Part shown: piece by piece, positions 52,593 through 60,789 of the stretch | How the letters are laid out: each line of letters begins with the position of its first letter | How positions within the stretch are numbered: the first letter of the stretch is position 1 | NCBI RefSeq assembly: GCF_019733355.1 | Contig: NZ_JAIHLQ010000003.1 | Coordinates: 1 to 64,000, forward strand | Length of the DNA: 64,000 bases | DNA from: Pseudomonas baetica | GTDB lineage: Bacteria; Pseudomonadota; Gammaproteobacteria; Pseudomonadales; Pseudomonadaceae | Direction: 5' to 3' | Program-made: the position numbers and the translations under genes | Notes under the pieces: model-generated | The model's input: only the letters and a program-made list of their open reading frames with translations | What the model was told of the DNA's origin: nothing | The model's database searches: none

Positions 52593-55500
52593 ATGAAGGT
52601 TAGAAATATTTTAAGTAAAAGTGCTGTTCTGACTGCGCAGGATAATCAACTGTGCATCGCTGGTGATGAGGTGGAGCGCAAGGTAATAACGAATGTTCTT
52701 TATCAGTTGTACAAGGTGCGTAACAGTGCCGTTGTGATTGATATGGAGGCCATTACTTTGACACTGCACGAGGGTTCATCTTTTTATTATGTGCACAAGC
52801 CACTCAGCGAGAAGCTAAGTAAGCTGGTAAAGATCTTTCATCAAGACGCCAATGCGAAAATTACAAGTGCTGATTTTGAGGTCTGGATGGATGCCGGGAG
52901 TGACGGTGACGCTGACAATGTAGTGAGACAAATCGAGTATTTTATGCATGCACGAGCCAACCGTGAGCAGCTCAGGGAGGCCAGTGAACAAACGGGGGGT
53001 GCCATCCGCACGGAGGCTGATGAAGCCAGTTATGCTCAATGGCTGCGCTTTCATGGGTTGAACGTTCCGACGAACGTCGAACAGTTTATTCAACTTCTCA
53101 CCTTTTTACAGTGGGAGTTCCGTCCCTCCCATCGAATCGACAAATATTGGGAGCAAATCAATGGGCACACCGGAAACTCCGTTGCACTGACCGCCTCTCA
53201 ATGCCAGGAAATTCGTGCATTGACTGCTTCGTTCGTTCCCGGGGGCAAGAATCTTCTGGAAACGTTGTATGAAAATGTCAAACCCGTTTTATACGATGCT
53301 GTTGATTGGGAGAATGCTGACGGCGTTATTACGGAACTGGTGCACCATGATTTTTCCTACGCACTTGCCAAAAAGTACGTGAACGCTTTGGGTTGGTGGG
53401 GCGCGCGAAATGGAGAAGTGTTCGATGCCGATGATCTGGCGCAAGTCTTGTTTACGGCGATCATTCTTCAGCTAGATCCGCAGGTTGGAGCCGTCGAACA
53501 ACGAAACGTTATTGCTGGCTATAACATTTATGCTTCGAACGTTGCTGTTGATAAGCCTCTGGAGAATATCCGTCAAGGATTTGAACAACATCTGGTCAAT
53601 AGCAAAAAGGTCTCTCGCAATCTGGCTCCTTTGGCGTCGCATTTGTTGTTGTCGTCCACAGCGCCCGGCTTGCTGGTGAAAAGCGTTCCCTCTTGGCTGA
53701 TGGTGGGCTCGATCGCCTGGGTCACTTTTTTCCAGGCTGTTAGCGTGATTGAATTGATCGCGGCTGGGGCTTCACGGTTCCTTCATTACGAAGACGTCAT
53801 GCAGTTCGCCGAACTCGCTACGGTGAGTACCGCGCTGGATCAACTTCAAGGCATGGCGGCGATAGAAGGTGTGATTGACTGGGGCCTAATCAATGAAGTT
53901 ATTTCTTATGACAATCTCAAATCATCCACCGCTGATGCTGTTAGAACCAGTCTGGCTGCTTATCAAGCGCATATAGCAACGATGGTTAATGGTGCCAAGG
54001 CATTTTCTACACCGGTACCGAGTCGGAAAAAACTTGCGCTGGCCGCTCTGGAAAGTGCAATGCCGGGTTGTGACTTTCTTGAGACGCCGCTACTGCGACC
54101 TGCCCCTTACTCTGCGATGAGGGTGTCAATGCTCGATTTGCATATTGAAGGTCTATTAAGTTCCGGAGAGTGGGACTGGAACAAGACTCCGCACATCCTT
54201 GGTGAATATCCTCAACTTACCGGGTTGGTGCGCAATCAGGATGTTTTTGAAGCTGAAGTCCGTGCCTATCATGGCAATATTCATCGAGCGATGGCATCCA
54301 ACATAAAGCTGGCATTGGCGGGCATGCCACGCCAGGATCGAGATGTTTTCGGGAAGAGCAAAATTACTTTCTTTACCGTCCGTGAACCGGTGGTTGAAAC
54401 CATTTATCCGGAGAAAGGTAATTTCAACCTGATAGGTGTCGCTAACAAGGGAGCGCAACAAGTAGAGTTGCAGGGTAAAAAAGATCAGGCGCGAGGCCGG
54501 TTTGCAGTGATCATGATTGCCTCTTACGGTAACAATCAGACGCTCTGTTATGAATTATTCAGCCTGCTGGGCGAGTGCCGAAGAAACGATGCACTCGGTA
54601 AACTAGTCCTGGAAACCAAGAAAATGGGGATGCCTGCATGGCTGGAGATGAAAAGAAGCCCCAATGATGCACAGTCTCCATTGCCTGAAACTCATAATGT
54701 TCCAACTGACCTTGAAAGTTACACTCAGGGCAAACGTCCGCGCCCCAATGCTTGCGATAAGATGGTCATAGAAAAACTGGGTACCCTTGCAGCACCTGCA
54801 TCCGCTACTGAAGACAAGCACAGTCTTTATCAGTTTTTCATGAGTCCTCATATAGAGAATATTGCAAAATTCGTTGTCACCCATCGCCCCGTCGGAAGCG
54901 TCAGTGAACTGGTTGAAGCGTTTACTGAACTCACAGATAAAGAGCGAATTGCGAAAACGACTGATGAGGTGCTGCAATATGTTGTCGACTTGATTGTGCC
55001 TTTCAAAAAATGCATTGAAGACCTGGCTTCAGGTGATCGAAATAAAGTGGTCGATGGGGTTTATGCGTGTTCGATGGACGCGATCGGAATTTTCTTTGCG
55101 GTCTTAAGCGCTCCGGCAAAACTATTGAGCATTGCAGCAAAGAGTGCCTCGCTGGCAGCCAAGCTCGCGAGCGGCATAAAATTTGGCCTCCAGTTGACTA
55201 TTTCGACATTAAATCCAATCGATGGCATACCCACCGCAGGATTCAAGGCTACAAAAGCACTCCTGAAAAGTGGACGTACTGGATGCTTGAAATTGGTGGA
55301 CTCGGCGACATCCCAGTTGTACCGGTTAACCGGTCGACGTCAATCCGTGGATTTCCTGCAACTGGCCAGTCTGCCTCAGGTTGGGCAAGGCAAGTGGCGT
55401 CCGCGTGGCAGCACGGTGGATGCAACGAATGTTTGCGCTTTGAAAAAAAATGAACAGTGGTATGGCATCAGCAGCCGCGGTAATCCTTGGGGTAAACAGC

Positions 55501-56282
55501 TGGACGGCTTCGAACTCAAAGGTGCATTTGCAGTACCCAGTGTCCGGCCCGAGGCTTACACCAGTCATATTATTCAGCACGGCCTGTCCAAGGCGCATGA
55601 AAAGGTTCAAGCCGCCATTTCTGTGTTGGGAACGCCGGCGCATAAGCCCCGGACTGACCTGACGATCGGGCTGTTTTTTGGCACAACGGATAGAGGTCGC
55701 GATAGCTTTTCAGTGGCTTTGGCTGCGATCCGAGTGGATCTCGGCGGCACGTCGATCAGTAATTTCGTCCTGGATAGCGCCAAGGTCGACAATCAGATCA
55801 TGCAAGTCGAACAGAGCCAGTACAACGAGTGGAAAAAAGCCGGCCTGAATGATCGGGAAAATGTTCAGTACTTGACCATCAGCAATCAGAATCTGAATGA
55901 TCGGTTTAATGCTGCGGGTTTCAGCTACGGAGAAGTGGCCGATGATCTGATCCATGAAATGCTCCGTGCAGGAGCAGGAAAGGGTGAGCGCGTGATCGCC
56001 AAGGCCACATTGCGCAACAAGTTACCCGTTCTGGACGTAGCGCCGTTACTGAATCTGGCAGCAGGTCGTTTGCCGAAGCCGGATGGGACTGGCGGCTATT
56101 ACAATCGTGACGAGGCTCTAGTTAATGCGGACTCTTTTGCGATTGTGACTGCACTGCTTAGCCAGATGGAAACGAACCCCGACAAATACGCCAATAACAT
56201 GAATATCGTGGAGGCGGCCGTTAAAGGCAGTGCCGGCCGAACCATTGATGGTGAGGTCTTGATCAACCTGAATTTCGATTGA
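52593..56282 (+). CDS. Large effector-like protein with degenerate metallopeptidase-like end (1229 aa)
   Basis: A 1229-residue protein without signal peptide. Residues 1-130 are of unknown type. Residues 345-392 (LAPLASHLLLSSTAPGLLVK, then a hydrophobic helix at 367-392) recall a block I know from very large Pseudomonas toxin/effector proteins; a second hydrophobic stretch is at 829-866. Around 940-980 the GKWRPRGSTVDATNVCALKK ... GNPWGKQLDGF block also recurs in such proteins. The C-terminus has HEMLR at 1121-1125 and VNADSFAIV at 1177-1185, as in M35-type (aspzincin) peptidases but with the second His of HExxH missing. The gene is AT-richer than its neighbours. No immunity or secretion gene is adjacent. 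Function inferred only as effector-like. Confidence 0.75.
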   Translation: MKVRNILSKSAVLTAQDNQLCIAGDEVERKVITNVLYQLYKVRNSAVVIDMEAITLTLHEGSSFYYVHKPLSEKLSKLVKIFHQDANAKITSADFEVWMDAGSDGDADNVVRQIEYFMHARANREQLREASEQTGGAIRTEADEASYAQWLRFHGLNVPTNVEQFIQLLTFLQWEFRPSHRIDKYWEQINGHTGNSVALTASQCQEIRALTASFVPGGKNLLETLYENVKPVLYDAVDWENADGVITELVHHDFSYALAKKYVNALGWWGARNGEVFDADDLAQVLFTAIILQLDPQVGAVEQRNVIAGYNIYASNVAVDKPLENIRQGFEQHLVNSKKVSRNLAPLASHLLLSSTAPGLLVKSVPSWLMVGSIAWVTFFQAVSVIELIAAGASRFLHYEDVMQFAELATVSTALDQLQGMAAIEGVIDWGLINEVISYDNLKSSTADAVRTSLAAYQAHIATMVNGAKAFSTPVPSRKKLALAALESAMPGCDFLETPLLRPAPYSAMRVSMLDLHIEGLLSSGEWDWNKTPHILGEYPQLTGLVRNQDVFEAEVRAYHGNIHRAMASNIKLALAGMPRQDRDVFGKSKITFFTVREPVVETIYPEKGNFNLIGVANKGAQQVELQGKKDQARGRFAVIMIASYGNNQTLCYELFSLLGECRRNDALGKLVLETKKMGMPAWLEMKRSPNDAQSPLPETHNVPTDLESYTQGKRPRPNACDKMVIEKLGTLAAPASATEDKHSLYQFFMSPHIENIAKFVVTHRPVGSVSELVEAFTELTDKERIAKTTDEVLQYVVDLIVPFKKCIEDLASGDRNKVVDGVYACSMDAIGIFFAVLSAPAKLLSIAAKSASLAAKLASGIKFGLQLTISTLNPIDGIPTAGFKATKALLKSGRTGCLKLVDSATSQLYRLTGRRQSVDFLQLASLPQVGQGKWRPRGSTVDATNVCALKKNEQWYGISSRGNPWGKQLDGFELKGAFAVPSVRPEAYTSHIIQHGLSKAHEKVQAAISVLGTPAHKPRTDLTIGLFFGTTDRGRDSFSVALAAIRVDLGGTSISNFVLDSAKVDNQIMQVEQSQYNEWKKAGLNDRENVQYLTISNQNLNDRFNAAGFSYGEVADDLIHEMLRAGAGKGERVIAKATLRNKLPVLDVAPLLNLAAGRLPKPDGTGGYYNRDEALVNADSFAIVTALLSQMETNPDKYANNMNIVEAAVKGSAGRTIDGEVLINLNFD

Positions 56283-56291
56283 TCTGCAGCT

Positions 56292-56315
56292 ATGCCGCAG
56301 GCTTGCCTGAGGCAT
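56292..56315. terminator. Probable terminator between convergent genes
   Basis: ATGCCGCAGGC (56292-56302) pairs with GCCTGAGGCAT (56305-56315) with one mismatch and a 2-base loop. It lies between the convergent stops of the 1229-residue gene and acetoacetyl-CoA synthetase. Confidence 0.5.
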
Positions 56316-56342
56316 TTGCTTTCGCCCGTTAGCTACGGTTTT

Positions 56343-58298
56343 TTATACACTGAGCTCAGGCCGATCCCGAAACTGCTCCAGCGCTTCGGGATTGGCCAGG
56401 GCATCGGTGTTTTTCACCGGCCGCCCATGTACCACCTCGCGCACGGCCAGCTCCACAATCTTGCCGCTGATGGTGCGTGGAATGTCCGTGACCGCAACGA
56501 TCTTCGCCGGTACATGCCTTGGTGTGGTGTTGGCGCGGATCATCTGACGAATGCGCTGCTGCAGCGCCTCATCCAGTGCCATCCCTTCACGTAAGCTGAC
56601 AAACAACACGACCCGCACGTCATCCCGCCACTGCTGACCGATGGTGACGCTGTCGAGCACCTCGGCGACTTTCTCGACCTGTCGATAAATCTCCGCAGTA
56701 CCGATGCGCACGCCGCCGGGATTGAGTACGGCATCTGAGCGACCGTGAATCATCATCGCGCCATGAGGCAATTGTTCGGCGTAATCGCCCTGTGCCCAGA
56801 CACCGGGGAAGAGGCTGAAATACGATTGGTGCAGTTTTTTTCCGTCCCCGTCATTCCAAAGGCCGATCGGCATCGCCGGGAAGTGCCGGGTGCAAACCAA
56901 TTCGCCTTTCTCGCCGATCAGCGCTTTGCCGGCGTCATTCCAGACTTCAACCGCCATGCCCAGGCTCTTGCCCATGATTTCGCCACGACGCACTGGCGAC
57001 AGTGGGTTGCCATTGACGAAACAGGAAACGATGTCGGTGCCGCCGGACATCGAGGCCAGGCATACGTCGGTTTTGAAGTCGCGGTAGACGAAGTCATAAC
57101 TCTGTGGCGACAGCGCCGAACCGGTGCAAAGCAGGGTTTTCAGGTTGCTCAGGTCGTGGCTTTCGCGAGGTTTGACGCCGCTGCTCTCCAACGTTGCGAG
57201 GAACTTGGGGCTTGTACCGAAGACGCTGACACGTTCGTCTTGGAGCAGGTCCGGCAAACGTTCCGGGCCCGGACGAAACGGCGAGCCGTCGTACAGCACC
57301 ACGGCGCTGCCGACCGCCAGTGCCGACACCAGCGAGTTCCACATCATCCAGCCGCAGGTGGTGTAGTAGAACAATCGATCTCCAGGGCCGAGATCGACAT
57401 GCAGTCCGTGTTCCTTGACGTGTTGCAGCAACACGCCGCCGGTGCTGTGCACGATGCACTTTGGCACGCCGGTGGTGCCGCTCGAATACAGCACGTACAG
57501 CGGATGAGCGAACGGCACCGGGACGAAACGCGGCTCGTCGCCGAGCAGGTAAAAGTCGTCCCAGAGCGTGACTTCGGCGTGCGTCTGATAGTCCTCAGCG
57601 CGAGCCCGTGGACGCGCGTACGGCACGATGACCAGATGTTGCAGCGACGGCAGTTGCGCAAGGATTTCGTTGATTTTCGTTGTTTGATCGATCTCTTTAC
57701 CGGCGTAGCGATAGCCTGCGCAGGTGAGCAGCACTTTCGGTTCAATCTGGCCGAAGCGGTCGATCACCCCGTGGGTGCCGAAGTCTGGCGAAGAGCACGA
57801 CCAGATCGCCCCGAGGCTGGTGGTGGCCAGCATCGCTATCAGTGTCTGCCAAGTGTTGGGCATACACGCGGCGACTCGGTCGCCGAGGCCGACGCCCGCC
57901 GCTTGCAGGCTGGCTTGAAATCCGGCGACGTGTTGGGCCAGTTCGGCCCAGGTCAACTGTTCACGTTGGCCGTTTTCCGCCACGGCGACGATTGCCACGG
58001 CATCATCGCGGCGACGCAACAGGTGTTCGGCGAAGTTCAGGGTGGCGCCCGGAAACCACTCGGCGCTGGGCATTTGCGCGCCTTCGCGCAGCACGGCATC
58101 GGGCTGGGTATGGAACCGGATATCGAAAAAATCGACGATGGCCTGCCAGAACGCTTCGCGCTGATCGATGCTCCATTGGTGCAGGGCGGGGTAGTCGTCC
58201 AGTTTCAGTGAATGGCGCTGATTGGCGAAACGGCGGAACGCGTCCATGCGCGAATCGGCGATACGTTTGGCGTCGGGTTGCCAGAGGATGTCGGACAT
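56343..58298 (-). CDS. Acetoacetyl-CoA synthetase
   Basis: The 651-residue adenylate-forming enzyme has the AMP-binding P-loop VLYSSGTTGVPKCIVHSTGG (near 265-284), the acetoacetyl-CoA synthetase stretch YTTCGWMMWN near 312, and the hinge/Lys end TPRHVPAKIVAVTDIPRTIS GK near 590. It activates acetoacetate to acetoacetyl-CoA. Together with 3-hydroxybutyrate dehydrogenase upstream it forms the assimilation route for 3-hydroxybutyrate. It is the last gene of a three-gene operon. Confidence 0.94.
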   Translation of the reverse strand: MSDILWQPDAKRIADSRMDAFRRFANQRHSLKLDDYPALHQWSIDQREAFWQAIVDFFDIRFHTQPDAVLREGAQMPSAEWFPGATLNFAEHLLRRRDDAVAIVAVAENGQREQLTWAELAQHVAGFQASLQAAGVGLGDRVAACMPNTWQTLIAMLATTSLGAIWSCSSPDFGTHGVIDRFGQIEPKVLLTCAGYRYAGKEIDQTTKINEILAQLPSLQHLVIVPYARPRARAEDYQTHAEVTLWDDFYLLGDEPRFVPVPFAHPLYVLYSSGTTGVPKCIVHSTGGVLLQHVKEHGLHVDLGPGDRLFYYTTCGWMMWNSLVSALAVGSAVVLYDGSPFRPGPERLPDLLQDERVSVFGTSPKFLATLESSGVKPRESHDLSNLKTLLCTGSALSPQSYDFVYRDFKTDVCLASMSGGTDIVSCFVNGNPLSPVRRGEIMGKSLGMAVEVWNDAGKALIGEKGELVCTRHFPAMPIGLWNDGDGKKLHQSYFSLFPGVWAQGDYAEQLPHGAMMIHGRSDAVLNPGGVRIGTAEIYRQVEKVAEVLDSVTIGQQWRDDVRVVLFVSLREGMALDEALQQRIRQMIRANTTPRHVPAKIVAVTDIPRTISGKIVELAVREVVHGRPVKNTDALANPEALEQFRDRPELSV

Positions 58299-58331
58299 TG
58301 TTTGCCTCTTGTTTTCTGAAGGTAGCGCGGC

Positions 58332-59105
58332 TTATTGCGCCAACCACCCACCATCAATATTCCACGCCGCGCCGCGCACCTGGCTGCCAGCCTCGCTGCA
58401 CAGGAACAACACCAATTCACCCAAATGCTGGGGCGTGACGAACTCCAGCGATGGCTGCTTCTCGGCCAGCAAATCATGCTGCGCCTGCTGTGGGTCAACG
58501 CCTTTGGCCGCGCGGTCATCGATTTGCTTTTGCACTAGCGGCGTCAACACCCAGCCCGGGCAGATGGCGTTGCAGGTGACATGACTGGTCGCGGTTTCCA
58601 GGCCGACCACTTTGGTCAGGCCGATCACCCCGTGCTTGGCCGCCACATAGGCAGCCTTGCCGGTCGACCCGACCTGGCCATGTACGGACGCGATGTTGAT
58701 GATGCGCCCCCAATCTTTGGCACGCATGCCCGGCAAGCTCAGGCGAGTGCTGTGAAACACCGAAGACAGGTTGATCGCAATGATCGAGTCCCAGCGCTCG
58801 ACCGGGAATTCTTCCACGGCAGCGACATGCTGGATGCCGGCGTTGTTGACCAGAATGTCGACGCCACCGAATTCGCGTTCGGCGTAGACGATCATGTCGG
58901 CAATCTGTGCCGGGTCGCTGACATCGGCCGGATGATGGCCGACCTTACCGCCGAATTGGCCGACTTCGGCGATGACTGTGGAGGCATCACCGAAACCGTT
59001 GAGGATCAGGTTGGCGCCAGCCTTGGCCAGGCTCAGCGCGATGCCCAGACCGATGCCGCTGGTTGATCCGGTCACCAGTGCGGTCTTGCCCGAAAGAGTC
59101 GTCAT
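58332..59105 (-). CDS. D-3-hydroxybutyrate dehydrogenase
   Basis: ATG 59105 behind GAGG gives 257 residues. It is a short-chain dehydrogenase: TGSTSGIGLGIALSLA for NAD binding, NNAGIQHVAAVEEFP, catalytic Ser in NIASVHG and YVAAKHG (Tyr-x-x-x-Lys). The ICPGWVLTPLVQKQIDDRA segment is characteristic of 3-hydroxybutyrate dehydrogenases. It makes acetoacetate for the next enzyme. It starts 8 bases after the permease stop and ends 34 bases before the synthetase. Confidence 0.94.
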   Translation of the reverse strand: MTTLSGKTALVTGSTSGIGLGIALSLAKAGANLILNGFGDASTVIAEVGQFGGKVGHHPADVSDPAQIADMIVYAEREFGGVDILVNNAGIQHVAAVEEFPVERWDSIIAINLSSVFHSTRLSLPGMRAKDWGRIINIASVHGQVGSTGKAAYVAAKHGVIGLTKVVGLETATSHVTCNAICPGWVLTPLVQKQIDDRAAKGVDPQQAQHDLLAEKQPSLEFVTPQHLGELVLFLCSEAGSQVRGAAWNIDGGWLAQ

Positions 59106-59112
59106 GAATACC

Positions 59113-60504
59113 TCACACAATGCCAGTGGCGTAGAAAGTGCCGATCACTACGAAAACCGCCAGGGTCTTGATCAGCGTAATACAGAAAATGTCTTTATAG
59201 GCTTCACGGTGCGTCAGGCCCGTCACGGCCAACAGCGTGATCACCGCACCGTTGTGCGGCAGGGTGTCCATGCCGCCGCTGGCCATGGCGGCCACGCGGT
59301 GCAGCACTTCCAGTGGAATATTCGCTGCGTGCGCGGCGTTGATGAACTGCTCGGACATCGCCGCCAGCGCAATGCTCATGCCACCCGACGCGGAGCCGGT
59401 GATACCCGCCAGCAGGGTGACGGTGATGGCTTCGTTGACCAGCGGATTGGGGATCTGCTTGAGCCAGTCGGCCAGCACCAGAAAGCCCGGCAGCGAAGCG
59501 ATCACTGCACCAAAACCATATTCGGAAGCGGTGTTCATCGCAGCGAGTAACGCGCCGCTGACCGCGCTTTTGCTGCCTTCGGCCAACTTGCTGCGAATCG
59601 CCTTAAACCCGAACACCAGCACCATCAAGATACCGATCAGCAGCGCGGCTTGTACCGCCCAGATCGCCGTCAGTTTGGCAATTTCGGTGGTCACTGGTGT
59701 AGCCATGCCTGGCAGCGCGAGGCTGTGGGTCTTGCCGTACCACTGCGGAATCCACTGAGTGAACAGCAAGTTCATGATGCCCACCGCCAGCAATGGTGAC
59801 AGCGCAATCCACGGGTTGGGCAGCTTGAGGTCTTCAGCCGTTTCCGGCTCATTGCGCAACGCGGTGCCGTAACCTTCACCGGCACGCTGGGCCTTATTGC
59901 GTTGGCGCTGCAGAAACAGCATGCCAGCGCAGAACACGAAAATCGTGCCGACCAAACCCAGCCACGGCGCCGCCCATGCGGTGGTGTTGAAAAAGGTGCT
60001 GGGGATGATGTTCTGGATTTGCGGCGTGCCGGGCAGGGCGTCCATGGTGAACGAGAACGCACCGAGGGCGATGGTCGCCGGGATCAGGCGCTTGGGAATA
60101 TTGCTCTGACGGAACATCTCCGCCGCAAACGGATAAACCGCAAACACCACCACGAACAACGAAACGCCGCCGTAGGTAAGCAGTGCGCAGACCAGCACGA
60201 TCACCAGCATGGCCTGCTGGGTGCCTAACAGGCGAATGGCCGCCGCGACGATCGATCGCGAGAACCCCGACAACTCGATCAACTTGCCGAACACGGCGCC
60301 GAGCAAAAAAACGGGGAAGTACAACTTGATGAAACCGACCATTTTTTCCATGAACACCCCGGTAAACGCAGGGGCTACGGCGGAAGGGTCGGTGAGAAGG
60401 ACTGCGCCGAGGGCGGCAATCGGGGCAAAGAGAATAACGCTGTAGCCACGGTAGGCCGCCAGCATCAGCAACGCGAGGGCTGCCAAGGCAATGATCACAC
60501 TCAT
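59113..60504 (-). CDS. GntP-family permease (3-hydroxybutyrate uptake)
   Basis: The 463-residue membrane protein has about 12-14 helices and GntP features: VPAFTGVFMEKMVGFIKLYF, ITGSASGGMSIALAAM near 395, and the terminal GGMDTLPHNGAVITLLAVTG. Placed first in the operon with 3-hydroxybutyrate dehydrogenase and acetoacetyl-CoA synthetase, it most likely imports 3-hydroxybutyrate or acetoacetate. A sigma-54 promoter lies 58-73 bases upstream of its ATG. Confidence 0.92.
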   Translation of the reverse strand: MSVIIALAALALLMLAAYRGYSVILFAPIAALGAVLLTDPSAVAPAFTGVFMEKMVGFIKLYFPVFLLGAVFGKLIELSGFSRSIVAAAIRLLGTQQAMLVIVLVCALLTYGGVSLFVVVFAVYPFAAEMFRQSNIPKRLIPATIALGAFSFTMDALPGTPQIQNIIPSTFFNTTAWAAPWLGLVGTIFVFCAGMLFLQRQRNKAQRAGEGYGTALRNEPETAEDLKLPNPWIALSPLLAVGIMNLLFTQWIPQWYGKTHSLALPGMATPVTTEIAKLTAIWAVQAALLIGILMVLVFGFKAIRSKLAEGSKSAVSGALLAAMNTASEYGFGAVIASLPGFLVLADWLKQIPNPLVNEAITVTLLAGITGSASGGMSIALAAMSEQFINAAHAANIPLEVLHRVAAMASGGMDTLPHNGAVITLLAVTGLTHREAYKDIFCITLIKTLAVFVVIGTFYATGIV

Positions 60505-60561
60505 GGTGTGTCTCTCCAGAATTGTTATTTTTGTGGATGAAGCGGGTGTGGGAGAGGCTAT

Positions 60562-60577
60562 AGCGAGTTTTGTGCCA
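60562..60577 (-). promoter_or_regulatory. Sigma-54 promoter of the 3-hydroxybutyrate operon
   Basis: On the minus strand the sequence reads TGGCAC-aaaac-TCGCT. This matches the sigma-54 consensus TGGCAC-N5-TTGCW at all positions but one, with invariant GG and GC at the proper spacing. It lies upstream of the GntP gene with a leader of about 45-50 bases, and the sigma-54 activator is encoded next to it. Confidence 0.82.
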
Positions 60578-60612
60578 GGTTCGTAACGTATTGAATTATA
60601 TGGATTTAATGA

Positions 60613-60632
60613 GTTTTCATGACGATGAAAAC
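60613..60632. promoter_or_regulatory. Candidate enhancer (activator binding) site
   Basis: GTTTTCATgacgATGAAAAC is a perfect inverted repeat with 8-base arms, centred about 45-50 bases upstream of the -24 box. This is a typical place and form for a sigma-54 activator binding site. A second, shorter pair TCTC/GAGA lies near 60643-60656. Confidence 0.6.
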
Positions 60633-60673
60633 AGTATTTTGTCTCTGTTTAGAGATTTTTATGGGGTGTGCCG

Positions 60674-60744
60674 GTGTCTTCGCTGGCAAACCAGCTCGCA
60701 CAGAAACTGTGATAACCCCGCGGGAGCTGGCTCGTCAGCGATGC
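60674..60744. repeat. Divergent REP doublet
   Basis: Copies cttcgctggcaaaccagctc and gggagctggctcgtcagcga face each other. They belong to a second REP variant (ctggc/gccag core) different from the common gcgggc/cttgcccgc form in this window. Confidence 0.7.
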
Positions 60745-60789
60745 TTTTGATTTTGTCTTTAGTTAGAGAGTTAAGTCTCTCTATTGAGA

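Noticed and set aside
56745-58211. Long plus-strand frame opposite acetoacetyl-CoA synthetase
   Set aside because: It mirrors the codon periodicity of the synthetase gene and shows no domain of its own.
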